Both the position numbers and the translations under genes were made by a program. Positions 35,501-45,930 of a stretch of 64,000 bases of DNA are shown here, piece after piece (positions within the stretch are counted from its first letter, which is position 1; each line of letters opens with the position of its first letter). The notes beneath the pieces were generated by a model. It saw nothing but the letters and a program-made list of their open reading frames with translations, ran no database searches and was not told where the DNA came from. This stretch comes from Rhizophlyctis rosea (taxonomy: Eukaryota; Chytridiomycota; Chytridiomycetes; Rhizophlyctidales; Rhizophlyctidaceae). Location of the stretch: assembly GCA_027596075.1 (NCBI GenBank), contig JADGJC010000047.1:28724-92723 (forward strand). Reading direction: 5' to 3'.

Positions 35501-36551
35501 GCTGGGATCCAAACCGTGTGTCTCCTCAAAGGTTTGCTTTTGGCCACTGCAGCGAGTGCACGAACACGATCCATCGGAGTAGACGGCTTGAAGTGTTGTG
35601 GTTGCATTGACGTCCTGGAGTGCACGCCGCGCCGAGTCGCCGAGTCTTGGTTTGAGAACAGGACGACGGTGGACTGTCGTGGTTCGCACTCCCAGATTCC
35701 GACGATGCCCTCATATTCGTTCATCAACTTCTTCAACTGGATGTATTCTATCCACGTCGGAGCCTTATGTGCGAGGCACGTTAGCAATTGATATTGTGTC
35801 TATTGGTAAAGAAAATCTTACCTTTATCTCCAGAATGCGAGTCGCACGGACCCAGGTGGGGCGCCGCGGCGGCTGAATGTGGTTTGCATTGGCCAGGCTC
35901 GCACCCATATTCCTAATTTGACCGTCAATCAGCATATGTGATGGAAGAGTTCATGGAAAAGAAACATACATGTACGCAGTAATAGTTTCTAATGCAGCGC
36001 ATGCGTTAGAGTACGAGTCAAATCGAACCCTGCACGCGCCCTTTTGATCGAAACTTATCCACCGAAATCCTGCATAATGGTTGATACATGAGCCCAATGC
36101 GATTTAAAAAACCACCACCAATATTGTTCCAAACAACCAAAATGAGGAATGGCACATCTAACACACCTGGCAAGCCGGCCAATTGCTTTTTCAAATCCGC
36201 CACATCCATACTGGGGTTGTATATGACCGAGATAGTGGTCAGGTCAGCCGTGTAATTGGCCGGCGAGTAGGCTGGATACTGCGACGCAGGTACAACAGCA
36301 CCGGGAGCTGTAGTGGACGCCATGACTGGGTAATCGAAAGCTGGAACGAGCGTGTAGGTTGAAGGCAGTGCAGCGGTTCGTGGGTGTGCTGTCGCTGCTG
36401 GCCTTACGTTGCCAAAGTAGCCCCGCCCGAAGTGAGAGGTCGTGGGAACCCGAGAGTTTTTGTTAATCGTGGAATTTGAAGCAGCTCTGTTTGGCTGCTT
36501 TGGCGGAGACTCGGACTTGTCGCGACCCTTTTTGCGGTCGCCCGGAGTCAT
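32535..36551 (-). CDS. Multi-RRM/long coiled-coil protein with a frameshifting 8-bp duplication
   Basis: About nine exons run from ATG 36551 (MTPGDRKKGRDK) to 32535. A disordered start is followed by an RRM-like fold (LTTISVIYNPSMDVADLKKQL spliced to GFRWISFDQKGACRVRFDS), then a second (RATRILEIK spliced to APTWIEYIQLKKLMNEYEGI, STVVLFSNQDS). A third RRM-like segment (TSVFLHHPKGANCIHVSNA, GNVYIRFSASETT) and a Ser/Pro-rich stretch follow. The C-terminal half is a very long coiled coil from about 34400 down. Inside RRM2 the 8-mer gccgagtc is duplicated (35631-35646). Removing one copy restores the RRM reading (NQDSARRALQDV), so the gene is disrupted or misassembled. One intron appears to use a GC donor (GAG|GCATGT). 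The likely role is RNA binding with oligomerisation or transport. Confidence 0.75.
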
Positions 36552-37078
36552 GTGGGTTATTGATATTTCCTGACCGTGGGAAAAACGTGTACGAAGGTTT
36601 TGTTTACGTGCTTACAGTTGATATCCAGTTTCAGTAGCACGCCGCGAGTCGTGCGAAAGGTACTCTTGTAAGTGCAGATGACGCGCGGAGATGAGAAGGG
36701 TTTGGGAAAAGAAATCTGTGGGAAAACCCTGTTGAAGCTTTTTGCATGCGCATGGGATTGGAGGCGCAGCAATGCACTGGTGGCGATGTGTATGACGTGG
36801 CTGGTGTCAGTGCCTCCCTTCCCGAATGGGTGGCCCGCTCGGTGCCCACCTTCCAACAAGGACACGTTTGGTTGGAGGTGTCGCGCTCCTTCTTTTCATC
36901 CAGCAATCTTTGCCAACACAAATACTGAGACTCATATAAAATATAACTGGAAGTTGATAGCACGACTCTTCTAAACCGCCACTGCTTTTGTCCACGACCG
37001 TACCCAAACTCGACGCGTCCTACCCATCCTTCATCGGCGTACACTCTTTGTAAAGCTGTTGCCAGCTAGCCGTTCACC
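36552..37078. promoter_or_regulatory. Bidirectional promoter region
   Basis: 527 bases separate the divergent start codons of the RRM/coiled-coil gene (36551, minus) and the NECAP gene (37079, plus). No TATA box is obvious. The short open frames here are not supported. Confidence 0.45.
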
Positions 37079-38454
37079 ATGGCAGCACCAGAAGACTACG
37101 AGTCCGTCTTGCTTGTCATAAGAGAGTGCTATGTATATAGGTACCGATATATTCACTGCTGCAAATTGATATACGTACACACCACTTATTCATCGAACCG
37201 CTCTCAGAATCCCGCCACGTGCCAACGCCCGCGGATACAGGTAAGTTGGACCTCCCCAACCTTCCCACACATACAGCCGGCTTTCTCGTAAACAAAGACC
37301 ATAACGAACGGGTCATCCATTGCAGAGCAGCAGACTGGGACGTAAACCAATTTCTATGGAAAGGACGAATGCGTATAGTCGCCAAAGGTGACCAAGCTAT
37401 CATAAACCTTGAGGTAGTATTCGTTTCAGCGGTGTCAATCACTCAACTGCGATACTCAAACTCCCTTTCAGGATGCAACAACTGGTAAGACAATGACGCC
37501 GCCCACACATCAAGCTCCGACCTCACATATCTACAGGCGAGCTATTCGCAACATGCCCCTACGACCAAACCGGTAGTAGCGTGGAACCTGTCCTGGATTC
37601 TAGCAGATACTTTGTATTGAAGATCGTTGACCCAGGATCAGGTAGGATCACTATACCTGTTTCATACCCTTTCTTCTCAAACCTGCATTCTGACCCTCAC
37701 GTCAAAAGGGAAACACGCATTCGTAGGAATGGGCTTCCCAGAACGCTCTCATTCTTTCGATTTCAACGTCGCTTTGCAAGACCACATTAAGTGAGTTTAC
37801 CTATGAATGATCCCTCTCAACCTGTATGGCGCCGTCCTCGGTGCAGAATCTGACGAGATTGAATGTTGTAGACGCGTCCAGAACGCCAACGCAGCCGCCT
37901 CCGCGCCTGCAAATGTGAACGAGGGACCGAAAGTAGATTACAGCTGGAAAGAAGGACAGACTATATCCATTAATTTGGGCAATGTGGGTTTTCTAACGAC
38001 CTTCTTCAAGATCCATTCGGATGCCGATGTATTCTATGGATGCTGACGCTTTGGAATGATGAATCATCGCAGATGCCGTCTTCAGCGAAGAAGCCGAAGG
38101 CTGAGGATTCAGGTGCAATAGGTAAGAATTTGAAGTTGTGATCAAAAGTTGCCGACTTGTTGACTCATGGAAATGACCAATGCATAACCCTTCGCAGCAT
38201 TCCTTCCCCCACCACCCAGCGCGTCCTCCATCCGTGCAGCTTCATCCCCGGCACAGCCTTCGCAGCAGTTTGGAGGGTTTGGCGATTCATCCTTTGGTGG
38301 AGGTCAAGCGGCGGGAGCAGGCGCAGCAGCAGCAGGAGGAGGAGGGGATGATTGGGCGGATTTTGGCGATTTTTCGGCCGCGCCGAGTACGGGGAGTGGG
38401 GGTGCTGGTGGTGGTTTAGGGGCGGGTGCGCCGTCGGGATGGACGACGTTTTAG
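37079..38454 (+). CDS. NECAP: NECAP, clathrin-coat-associated adaptor protein
   Basis: Nine or so small exons join in frame. The N-terminus [21 protein letters not shown] and the following [12 protein letters not shown] are diagnostic of the NECAP PH-like domain. [61 protein letters not shown] and [17 protein letters not shown] follow in the expected order. The tail is Gly/Ala-rich with DDWADFGDF, a WxxF-type motif for the AP-2 alpha ear, and ends GWTTF where animal NECAPs end WVQF. NECAPs bind AP-2 and control clathrin-coated vesicle formation in endocytosis. The gene is head-to-head with the RRM/coiled-coil gene and convergent with the DsbA-like gene. Confidence 0.93.
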
Positions 38455-38739
38455 ATTGTGGAATGGAGTTTGTTTTGGACATGGGCGTTTAGGAAGTTGG
38501 CTCCTTGCCAATATACCAAGACTTTTTGTGGGAGGTTGCTGAGCGGGTTGGCAACGTTTTCTTTGTATTACGGGAGAAAAGTCTTCCAGGCATCCTGCAC
38601 TTGGGGGTTGTGGTCGCGTCGATCCTGTCTAGTTGAACAACAAAGAGAAGGTCATAGCCAAAACTGCAATCATATTTGCAACAATGCCCGCAATATATAC
38701 AGATGATATACAAGAAAATGCAACTCGAGAGAAAGCAAA

Positions 38740-39865
38740 TCACAACTTAGCCTGCACGTACTCCTTCCACTTCTCGAGCTCCCAGCTCGACGAGATGCTG
38801 TCATCCTTCAGCCCGTTGACGAGCACCGTGGGGCTGACGTGGATAGCTTGCTGACGGGCGATGCGGATGTGGATTTTGAGGGTGTTGGTGATCTGAATAG
38901 GGTCGGGTTAGACTTCGGCATTCCGCGAAGGGCCAACGGATACGATAAACCCAGTCACCTCATTCCCAACATTGCCCTCCCCATCCTTTAACTTCAACAG
39001 CGCAAGGACTTTGCTCTTGTCGACGCCCACGGCGGCCGCGAGGTCGGCTAAGTCGGCGTAGATCTGGCCTTGGGTCTTGGATGCGACGGCCGTGTCGAAG
39101 AAGCTGTGATCCCAAATTTCAAAAATGGATGTTATGCAACGTCGAAAAGATCGACCGCAAAAGGACGTTCTTTGACTTCTTGTGATAAAGCATGCCAGAC
39201 CCATTCTTTCGCAGGGGTCTACCTACCGAGTTTGCTCATCGAACAGCTTCTGGGAGAAGCCCCAGAACTTCGAGGGGTCGACTTTGTGGACTGCGACGGC
39301 GGCCTGTGTCCCACTGTTAGCCGGCGCAACTATATTGGCAATCTGCTCGCATTTCCTCATCATTTTTCAGCTACCTCGTGCGTGTACGTGCTCTGCGCAT
39401 GCCATGGCTGGATCTGGTGGCGGAAGATCACCTGGAAGGTGTTTGGGTGTTGTTGTTCGAGGTATGGGTGGACTTCCTGATATGACGAATCGCTCATTAA
39501 TGGTTGGAAACAGGAAGATGAGACCACTGTAGCGTCTCTCTCAACGGTAAGAGCATCTGCTCTGAGACTGTGACCTTACCTTGACGATCCTGTCAAAGGA
39601 CTTCTTGGAGAAGGGGCACTATAAGTCGAAGAGGACAGGCGTGGTAATTAAGTGAGTGAAATTTCTTGATCGAAAGGGGATTTGACAGGCGTTCTATCGG
39701 ACTGTGCATAATCGAACTTACCGTGAAGTCCCAGTAGAACTCGAGCACATTGGGCGCGCTGGGAGATCCGAGACGGTAGCCTGAGAAAACGCGATGAGCA
39801 CGGATGAACTTCAAGATGGTGCGTGCGGACGCGTTTTTACCTGTGAAGAAGGATGCACTGGACAT
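38740..39865 (-). CDS. DsbA-like thioredoxin-fold protein
   Basis: Seven or so small exons run from ATG 39865 (MSSASFFTG) to TGA at 38740. The spliced product (about 210 residues) reads GYRLGSPSAPNVLEFYWDFT, CPFSKKSFDRIVK, EVHPYLEQQHPNTFQVIFRH, QIQPWHAQSTYTHE, AAVAVHKVDPSKFWGFSQKL and TPTVLVNGL-like HVSPTVLVNGLKDDSISSSW. This is the fungal DsbA/thioredoxin-4 type fold: an active-site-like CPFS (one cysteine rather than CxxC), a helical insertion and a cis-Pro loop (VSPTVLVNG). No signal peptide is visible, so it is probably cytosolic. Its substrate is unknown; the single cysteine argues against classic disulfide oxidase activity. Confidence 0.8.
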
Positions 39866-40402
39866 TGCTGTTGTATTGTATAGGTGATCTGGGAGGTAAG
39901 GATGCTGATGAGAGAACAAGATGAGAGCGTGGGAAACAGGACGGGATGGGGAAGACGGGGAGGCTATTTTTGGGCACCAGGAAACATTTACACCTGAGCC
40001 CTGACGTGATGGCATGGGGTACGCGATTGTGTGAATCACTATGTGTCATAAGCGCGGCTCTTTGTGTGAATCATAGCCAGTCACTTGTGCCACATCAGCC
40101 AAGACATGAAATTGCACTTTCCCAATGGAGATGAGAAACGCCACGCGGCAATGCAACGTAAACAATCATCAGTGGGGGCCACCCTTCACATTGGGGTGGT
40201 GGATGTACTCTCTTCCCGCCGTTCCCCGCGTTGAAACCCTACCCTCTCACTTCCTTTCCGCACCGCAACAAGTAGCTGATAACCTATTTCTACTTGCGCA
40301 ATTTTGAAGGCAGTTAGAAGAACGAGCTAGGACTATCGCCACCAACTCCTGCCTGATTGGAGAATACTTGGTTCAATTGCACCTCGACTCACCGCGTCCT
40401 TC
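39866..40402. other. Divergent intergenic region
   Basis: Holds the promoters of the DsbA-like gene (minus) and of a surface-protein gene (plus). No coding or RNA feature is recognised. Confidence 0.5.
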
Positions 40403-41335
40403 ATGTCGACACGACATTCCCACCCTCTTATACCCGGCCGGTCCACTGCCGCCCTTGCCTTCACCTTCTCAACCCTTGTATCTGCGCTCCCACCCTCACT
40501 TCCATTAGCGCGTCGGCAAGTGCCCTCCTCGACGGTCACCACAACCTCCTCCACTTCGCATACCCCTTCTCCTACCTCCACAGTAATAACCACAACCACC
40601 ACCGTCTTGTCGCAAACAATCCCACCTATTTTTCCTGATCCACCACTCTTATCCTCCAACTCCACCACCACCTCAACAACATCATCAACACCGAGCGCCA
40701 AAGACTACAACTCCTACATCCCAATCCTAGCAATATTCTTCTCCCTCCTCCTCTTCATCGGCCTAATCTTCCTAATCCTCCACCTCCAACGCCGCAAACC
40801 GCCAAAACGGTCGTGGGAACAATGGGAAAGAGACCATAACGAACTGGCCGTAGGATCCTCAGTACCTCAACATCAGCCCTCCTCCTCCACCGGTAAGCAC
40901 CCACCCGCGCGATCATCCAAAGGCAAAAAGTCCAAACGTAAACAATCTGCTCGCACAAGCAGGGATCTGATGATCGATCATCCGGATGGGTGGAGCGAGG
41001 ACGGGGACGGGAGGGAACGGAGGTTGAGCGAGTCGACTGCGGGAGGGGGTGGGGATGTCAATCTGGATCATCAGCATTACCCGCCCGTCGCACCTAGCAA
41101 TGCATATACGTCTGGTCCGTCCAGGTCCAATAATGCCCATCAGCCATACCCGCCGCCAAATAGTCATAACTCTTTCAACCGGCCGGGACATAGCATAGGA
41201 AGTGGTCACGAGGATGCCTCACCAACGTCTCATTTAGAGTCGTGGCTTTCATCTCAGCTTGCTTCACCGTCGCAACTTGATACGGCCAGTAGGAGGACGT
41301 TCAGAGGCGTGTTGGGCCAGTTGAATTCGACCTAG
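40403..41335 (+). CDS. Ser/Thr-rich single-pass membrane protein
   Basis: The product has 310 residues with no recognised family. A hydrophobic start (about 15-30, TAALAFTFSTLVSALPP) acts as a signal peptide. About 70 residues of almost pure Ser/Thr/Pro follow, a likely O-glycosylated stalk. A strong transmembrane helix follows (about 108-130, YIPILAIFFSLLLFIGLIFLILHL), then a basic stop-transfer (QRRKPPKRS). The 180-residue cytoplasmic tail is disordered, with a Lys/Arg cluster (KGKKSKRKQ) and Pro/Tyr-rich stretches. The layout matches fungal wall-stress sensors only in general form. A second protein of the same design is encoded at 43648-44442. Confidence 0.75.
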   Translation: MSTRHSHPLIPGRSTAALAFTFSTLVSALPPSLPLARRQVPSSTVTTTSSTSHTPSPTSTVITTTTTVLSQTIPPIFPDPPLLSSNSTTTSTTSSTPSAKDYNSYIPILAIFFSLLLFIGLIFLILHLQRRKPPKRSWEQWERDHNELAVGSSVPQHQPSSSTGKHPPARSSKGKKSKRKQSARTSRDLMIDHPDGWSEDGDGRERRLSESTAGGGGDVNLDHQHYPPVAPSNAYTSGPSRSNNAHQPYPPPNSHNSFNRPGHSIGSGHEDASPTSHLESWLSSQLASPSQLDTASRRTFRGVLGQLNST

Positions 41336-42498
41336 CGCTGGCGGGAAAGGCAAGCACGATGTAAATAATAACCAATTTGCAAACACCATCATCATGGTGA
41401 TCACGTGGTGGCTTACATAAGGAATTGGCATGGCGAGGCCCTTGTTTGCATTCCTGTAGATGGAAACCTCATTGCACTGTGTATCCAGAGGTACCGCTAA
41501 GGGCATCTGTTTTTCCCAAGCGGGTTACAGATGACAGAATCAAATTCCCATCTCAATCATGGACGCGTCGGCTTTTGCGCCCTCCTCTGGTCCATGGCAG
41601 CGCTGGTATTTCAACTAAAGATGAGGAGGAGCACACATCGGTAATAGGATAAGTCATATCAGTTGGTCATTATTGATGTGAGAGTTGTCACTCATAACGA
41701 AGGGAATCGATCAAACCTCCTTCAGCGCAGGTGGTGTGACCTTTCATAAGCGTAGGCGAGTACAAAGGTGAGAGCTCTTCTTTGCCCGTTGCACACTTTG
41801 CGCGCACACCGTCGAAGGATAACATAGGCGCTTTGGCGCTTGGGTGCATTGTTAACAGAAACATTACTACTTCTTATGACTGCGTATCTACCATCATGGT
41901 AATGCTGTTCCACCTTGATTGCCCTAATGTTGTGGCGCGAATGTCTTACGCATGGTGTGGTATGCAACGTGCGATAAGTATGAGGATCGCAGCGCTTGCC
42001 GCTATCCTGAAGCTGTCACCAAAGTCTCGTCGATTCACAAACTAAGCTTAAAGGACACCTTTTAGTAGAATCGTCCTCTGATCGTTGACTCGTACGATTG
42101 GGACATGAAGCTCAGCACTGAAATATGACTATGTTTACTGAATGACATCAGAGTATATGACGTGTGCGGGTGTTCTGCTTTCCCTTAGCTCTCTGATTGC
42201 ATGTGTTCCGCTAGTGATGGCGACGGCGCTCTGTGTTCATGTGAATGCATAACACACGAAAACATTTGCTAACATTCCCTGATGCTTCATCACCATCTGG
42301 TGCACTCCTGAAAACGCGTAATTCATTTGGTAATACCTAATCAACTGAATCAAATCATGAGATTCCTCTATATGACAAAGCAAAGCATAAATACCTACAA
42401 AAGACTTCAATCATGTGAAGGGCAAGCTTTCGCAGAGAAGGGACACTTTTATATAGCATTGGGCATGAACACCCGGCCTATAAACCCGTGGCGTCTCT
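41336..42498. other. Intergenic, no supported gene
   Basis: About 1.2 kb with only short, shadow-like open frames on both strands. No domain, repeat or RNA gene is recognised. Confidence 0.45.
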
Positions 42499-42870
42499 GT
42501 GGCGCCTTGCCTTACAGTGCCACACCTTCCATATCCGCCATATTCCACCTTGTCAACACACTTTTATTCTTTCTGGGCGCAGTCTCCCATTTCATTCTTT
42601 TCAGAATCGCCGTTCCTCAAAAGGAACATAAAGCCAACCCTCGGAGGCCAGGTCCAGATCCTCGGAAAAGCCTACCGCAATGGCGTCGTACAAATCAATC
42701 TGGACTTGGGGGAGCTGGATATTGGAACCCTGTCCCAACGTTCCGAACATTTGTCTAGTCTGAGCCCCTTGAGGTGCACAAACTCCTTTTTGAAAACACA
42801 ACGGCCGGAGGAAGCGGCCACCTCCGTCCATCAATCAAGCCAATCAGTTGAAAACTGGCAGAGCAGATAG
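42499..42870 (+). CDS. Possible terminal exon of a small unidentified gene
   Basis: The frame has good fungal codon use and protein-like composition from about 42610 onward: KPTLGGQVQILGKAYRNGVV, then INLDLGELDIGTLSQRSEHL, ending at TAG 42868-42870. No in-frame ATG starts it. Acceptor-like sites (ttttcag at about 42596-42602 and gggcgcag at about 42577-42584) suggest an upstream exon that I could not place. A TATA-like tttatata lies near 42449. I do not recognise the family. Confidence 0.35.
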   Translation: MAPCLTVPHLPYPPYSTLSTHFYSFWAQSPISFFSESPFLKRNIKPTLGGQVQILGKAYRNGVVQINLDLGELDIGTLSQRSEHLSSLSPLRCTNSFLKTQRPEEAATSVHQSSQSVENWQSR

Positions 42871-43647
42871 GCGACGACAGCCTAGTTGTTGACGGATAAA
42901 GAAGGGTCAAAAAGTGGGCAATGATGAGGGAAGAAGGGATGAGGTTGCGCCGTGTTTTTATGAGCATCTGAGGATGCCCACTTTTTTTTTCGTCCTAATA
43001 ACAGCGATGAAATTGATACGATATGAAAACCTGACAGAGAACGTCCTGCCCCCTCTTCGTGTTTCGGTAGATCTCGGTTGATCCGACAACGACGGCTGGT
43101 GTTACGCGTAAACGGTGTTTCTTGGTGACTCGATACCGTAGACATCTGTACCAAAGCCATCCGCCGTCTTCGTGTCCAAAAACTAGTAAGCCCAAGCCCC
43201 AATTCGGACCCCTCCTGGGCCGGCCCGTCTCGATACGCGTGCGATCTCATTGGATATCTGTCGAATCTATGAAATGGTGGCAACTCTCTCGGTGAATGCG
43301 CAGCGCCTGTGGCATACAATACAACCGATACCGAGGCCGGTGGTTTTTGAACAGTCCATTTTTTGTGTGTGGTGGAAGGAAACGGTGTTGCACCTTCTTT
43401 AGCGCCACATGCAGAAAATGTATGATATATAATCTGTAGTCGCAACGGTTCCCTGCTGGGCGTTTTGTTTACTCATCATTCGGCGCCATATCAAGTTCCC
43501 TCTCGATATCTCAACATCACAAACCCCATACACGCGAGAAGATTCAATTCGATGACAACAACTCAACCCATCTCCAAACAATTTGAACCATCATTAGCTT
43601 CCACACCCAACACTAAGAAGCATTCTCACCCAAGTTCATACCCAGCA
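42871..43647. other. Intergenic
   Basis: Leader and promoter region of the next surface-protein gene. The long minus-strand open frame (42882-43445) has no recognisable domain. Confidence 0.45.
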
Positions 43648-44442
43648 ATGTATACCAAAATGCACACCCTCCCCGCTTCCCTCATCCTCCTCCTCACCAC
43701 CTTCACATCCACCGCCCTCTCCGCCCCACAACAAAATGTATCATCACCATCAACATCCATGACATCAGCCCCTACACCATTATCATCAACAACATCCCCA
43801 CCACCAACATCCCCCACACCTCTCCCAACCACTACCGACTCCCCCACATCCTCCCCATCCCTCCTCTCAACCGGCCTCCTCACAATCCTCGCCCTCGTAA
43901 TAATCCTAACATCAATCCTCTTCATCCTCCTCATAAACTACCAACGCCGTCGCAAACAACCAAAACCCGCGAAATCGCCTTCCCCGTACGGTGGCGACGA
44001 CTACGATAGCGATGATACGCGGTCGGCAGTCGATGTCGAGACCGCTTCTGCGCGGTATTTGCCTGATAGTATCTTTGAGGCTGCAGGTATGGCTGCGCCT
44101 GGGCGTGCGAGGGCGGGAAGTTCGTTACCGAGATATGAGGGATGGAAGGGGGATGTGCCGGTGTATGAGAGTATGGAGAGGGAGGGGATGCGGGATGTTG
44201 AGTTGGGATCTGAGATGGTGCAGGTGGCGGGAGAGGACCCCATGTTCGTACCGCAGTATGCATATCCTTACCCTACTCCACCGCCGGCTGCGATTACTTC
44301 AACGACACCACACGATGCCTTGCGCCTTTCCTCCGCTACATTCGCGTCTACTGCTTCAGCCGATACCACCCCAATGTGCGATACCCGATCACATACCCGG
44401 CCGCCAAGTTATAGGGATAGTGTGGAGGCTGGAAGGGCATGA
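43648..44442 (+). CDS. Ser/Thr-rich single-pass membrane protein with PPxY motif
   Basis: From ATG 43648 the product has 264 residues. The same frame is open upstream to 43465, but this start places a clean signal peptide first (MYTKMHTLPASLILLLTTF, cleavage near SAPQQ). A Ser/Thr/Pro-only ectodomain of about 55 residues follows. The transmembrane helix (LLTILALVIILTSILFILLINY) is followed by a basic stop-transfer (QRRRKQPKPAK). The acidic and disordered tail ends with RPPSYRDS, a PPxY motif of the kind bound by WW-domain ubiquitin ligases such as Rsp5. It is similar in design to the product of 40403-41335, without clear sequence identity outside low-complexity parts. Confidence 0.7.
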   Translation: MYTKMHTLPASLILLLTTFTSTALSAPQQNVSSPSTSMTSAPTPLSSTTSPPPTSPTPLPTTTDSPTSSPSLLSTGLLTILALVIILTSILFILLINYQRRRKQPKPAKSPSPYGGDDYDSDDTRSAVDVETASARYLPDSIFEAAGMAAPGRARAGSSLPRYEGWKGDVPVYESMEREGMRDVELGSEMVQVAGEDPMFVPQYAYPYPTPPPAAITSTTPHDALRLSSATFASTASADTTPMCDTRSHTRPPSYRDSVEAGRA

Positions 44443-45819
44443 GGCTGTTCATCGTTTGGACAATGGCGCGTGGGGATGCATTTGGGGGGAAACTCCTCAA
44501 TACGGTGTGATTGGTTCCATAGTCTTCACTCAAGTTAGAATAAGATAGTGCACAGGAGAGCAGCGGAGTATTGGGGGAGGGAAAATGTCCGTTGCGGAGC
44601 TACTCTTTTGAGCAGAGGAAGGAGAGCGTGGGAGAATGCCCTAAGGCATGAGACCCATTTTGCTCCGATATCCGGATGCTGTCCCGAAAAATATACCCAA
44701 ATGCCTGTCTGCCCGTTATTGTGGCTGACGGGCCTTCATTCACTATGAACATTTGTTCCCAATTTTCGGCGCTCTATTGAATGTGATAAAGGATTGAGGA
44801 CATTCGACTGAGTGGATATGGTTGCCTGAGTTGTTTTGGTCGGCGTCAGGGGCAATAGTCTACATGGAAAGATCCGAGTGGTGCGACTACGGTGGCAGAA
44901 CCCTCGATCTTCTCAGAGGGTCATGAGACTTGATGAATGAAGGTGGCCGTAGTTTACCCCTTGACAGGGCTCCGCAAATGAAGGCACCTTGTTCTAAAAA
45001 TCCCCCTTATTCCGCGTCGGGAATGAACCAATACGAACTGAAGAAGTCGCATACAACATGGGATTTCATTAGACAAAACATTTCCATGTATTATTATGCG
45101 GCGAATATGGGCTAAGCGCTTATTCATCATATGTTTTGTCTTGGGGACAAGCGGGCTGCGGAAGTGGCTGGGGGAAGCGGTCTGCGCAGACATTCCCGAC
45201 CCTCCACAGCCATGCCAAAGTGGGAAAGATCTTCTCCAATAATGTTGGTGCTCCTGGCTTTCTCCACCTCCAAATTGGTAGAAGTTGCCAGGCATTGTGC
45301 GCCACTTGGTCGCGTATGGCAAGTCATACATACTTGTGCGACAACGGAGTGTTCGCATTTTGCGTTTTAGCGCTTTAGAGTGATTGACTAGTAGACTTTG
45401 TGAATGATGCAATTTTCATAGTGGGATTTCAGATTTGTGACATACGAGAAGGGAGACCACCGCCTAGAGGGATGTATGCCTCCAAATCTACAGGGCGCGA
45501 GGGATGGGCACCTGACCGCACAGAAGTCGCGGATTTCCACCAAAATGCTCAAGGAACACGTCCGGAATGTGAGTTGACCTTCATCACCACACCTCCCCAC
45601 CAACGGCGAACTTCCCCTTGACCATTGGAAAGGAGGAACCCACCGGCGTTCGTTGCCGGAACCCCACCACCTTCAAACGCGCGGCTCCTCTTTCGCGTAT
45701 TATTGTTACACAATCACAACTGGGTGTGGGGCAACGGGGGCGGTGGTTGTGGAAGTTGGAACGCTCCACAGTCGAAGGTTTCAAGGATGGAAGTGAGTAT
45801 TCACAATATGTTCCATAGG
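44443..45819. other. Intergenic, no supported gene
   Basis: About 1.4 kb upstream of the xylanase. Only short unconvincing frames are present on both strands. It probably contains xylanase control sequences, but I cannot assign any site except the TATA box. Confidence 0.45.
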
Positions 45820-45827
45820 TATAAATA
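45820..45827 (+). promoter_or_regulatory. TATA box of the xylanase gene
   Basis: ggtataaatagg lies about 110 bases before the xylanase ATG, a normal distance for a fungal TATA promoter with a leader of about 80 bases. A strong TATA box suits a highly inducible secreted enzyme. Confidence 0.6.
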
Positions 45828-45930
45828 GGCAATGATCACATCCCTACAAGACACACTTCCGTATCAATTACCGGTACCCAACCAAGTTCATTGCATACCC
45901 CCAGTGTTTCCTAACTTACTCAACATCAAA

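Noticed and set aside
39530..39580. tRNA-like string (ctcaacggtaagagcatctgc)
   Set aside because: No acceptor stem or T-arm can be drawn and it sits in an intron of the DsbA-like gene.
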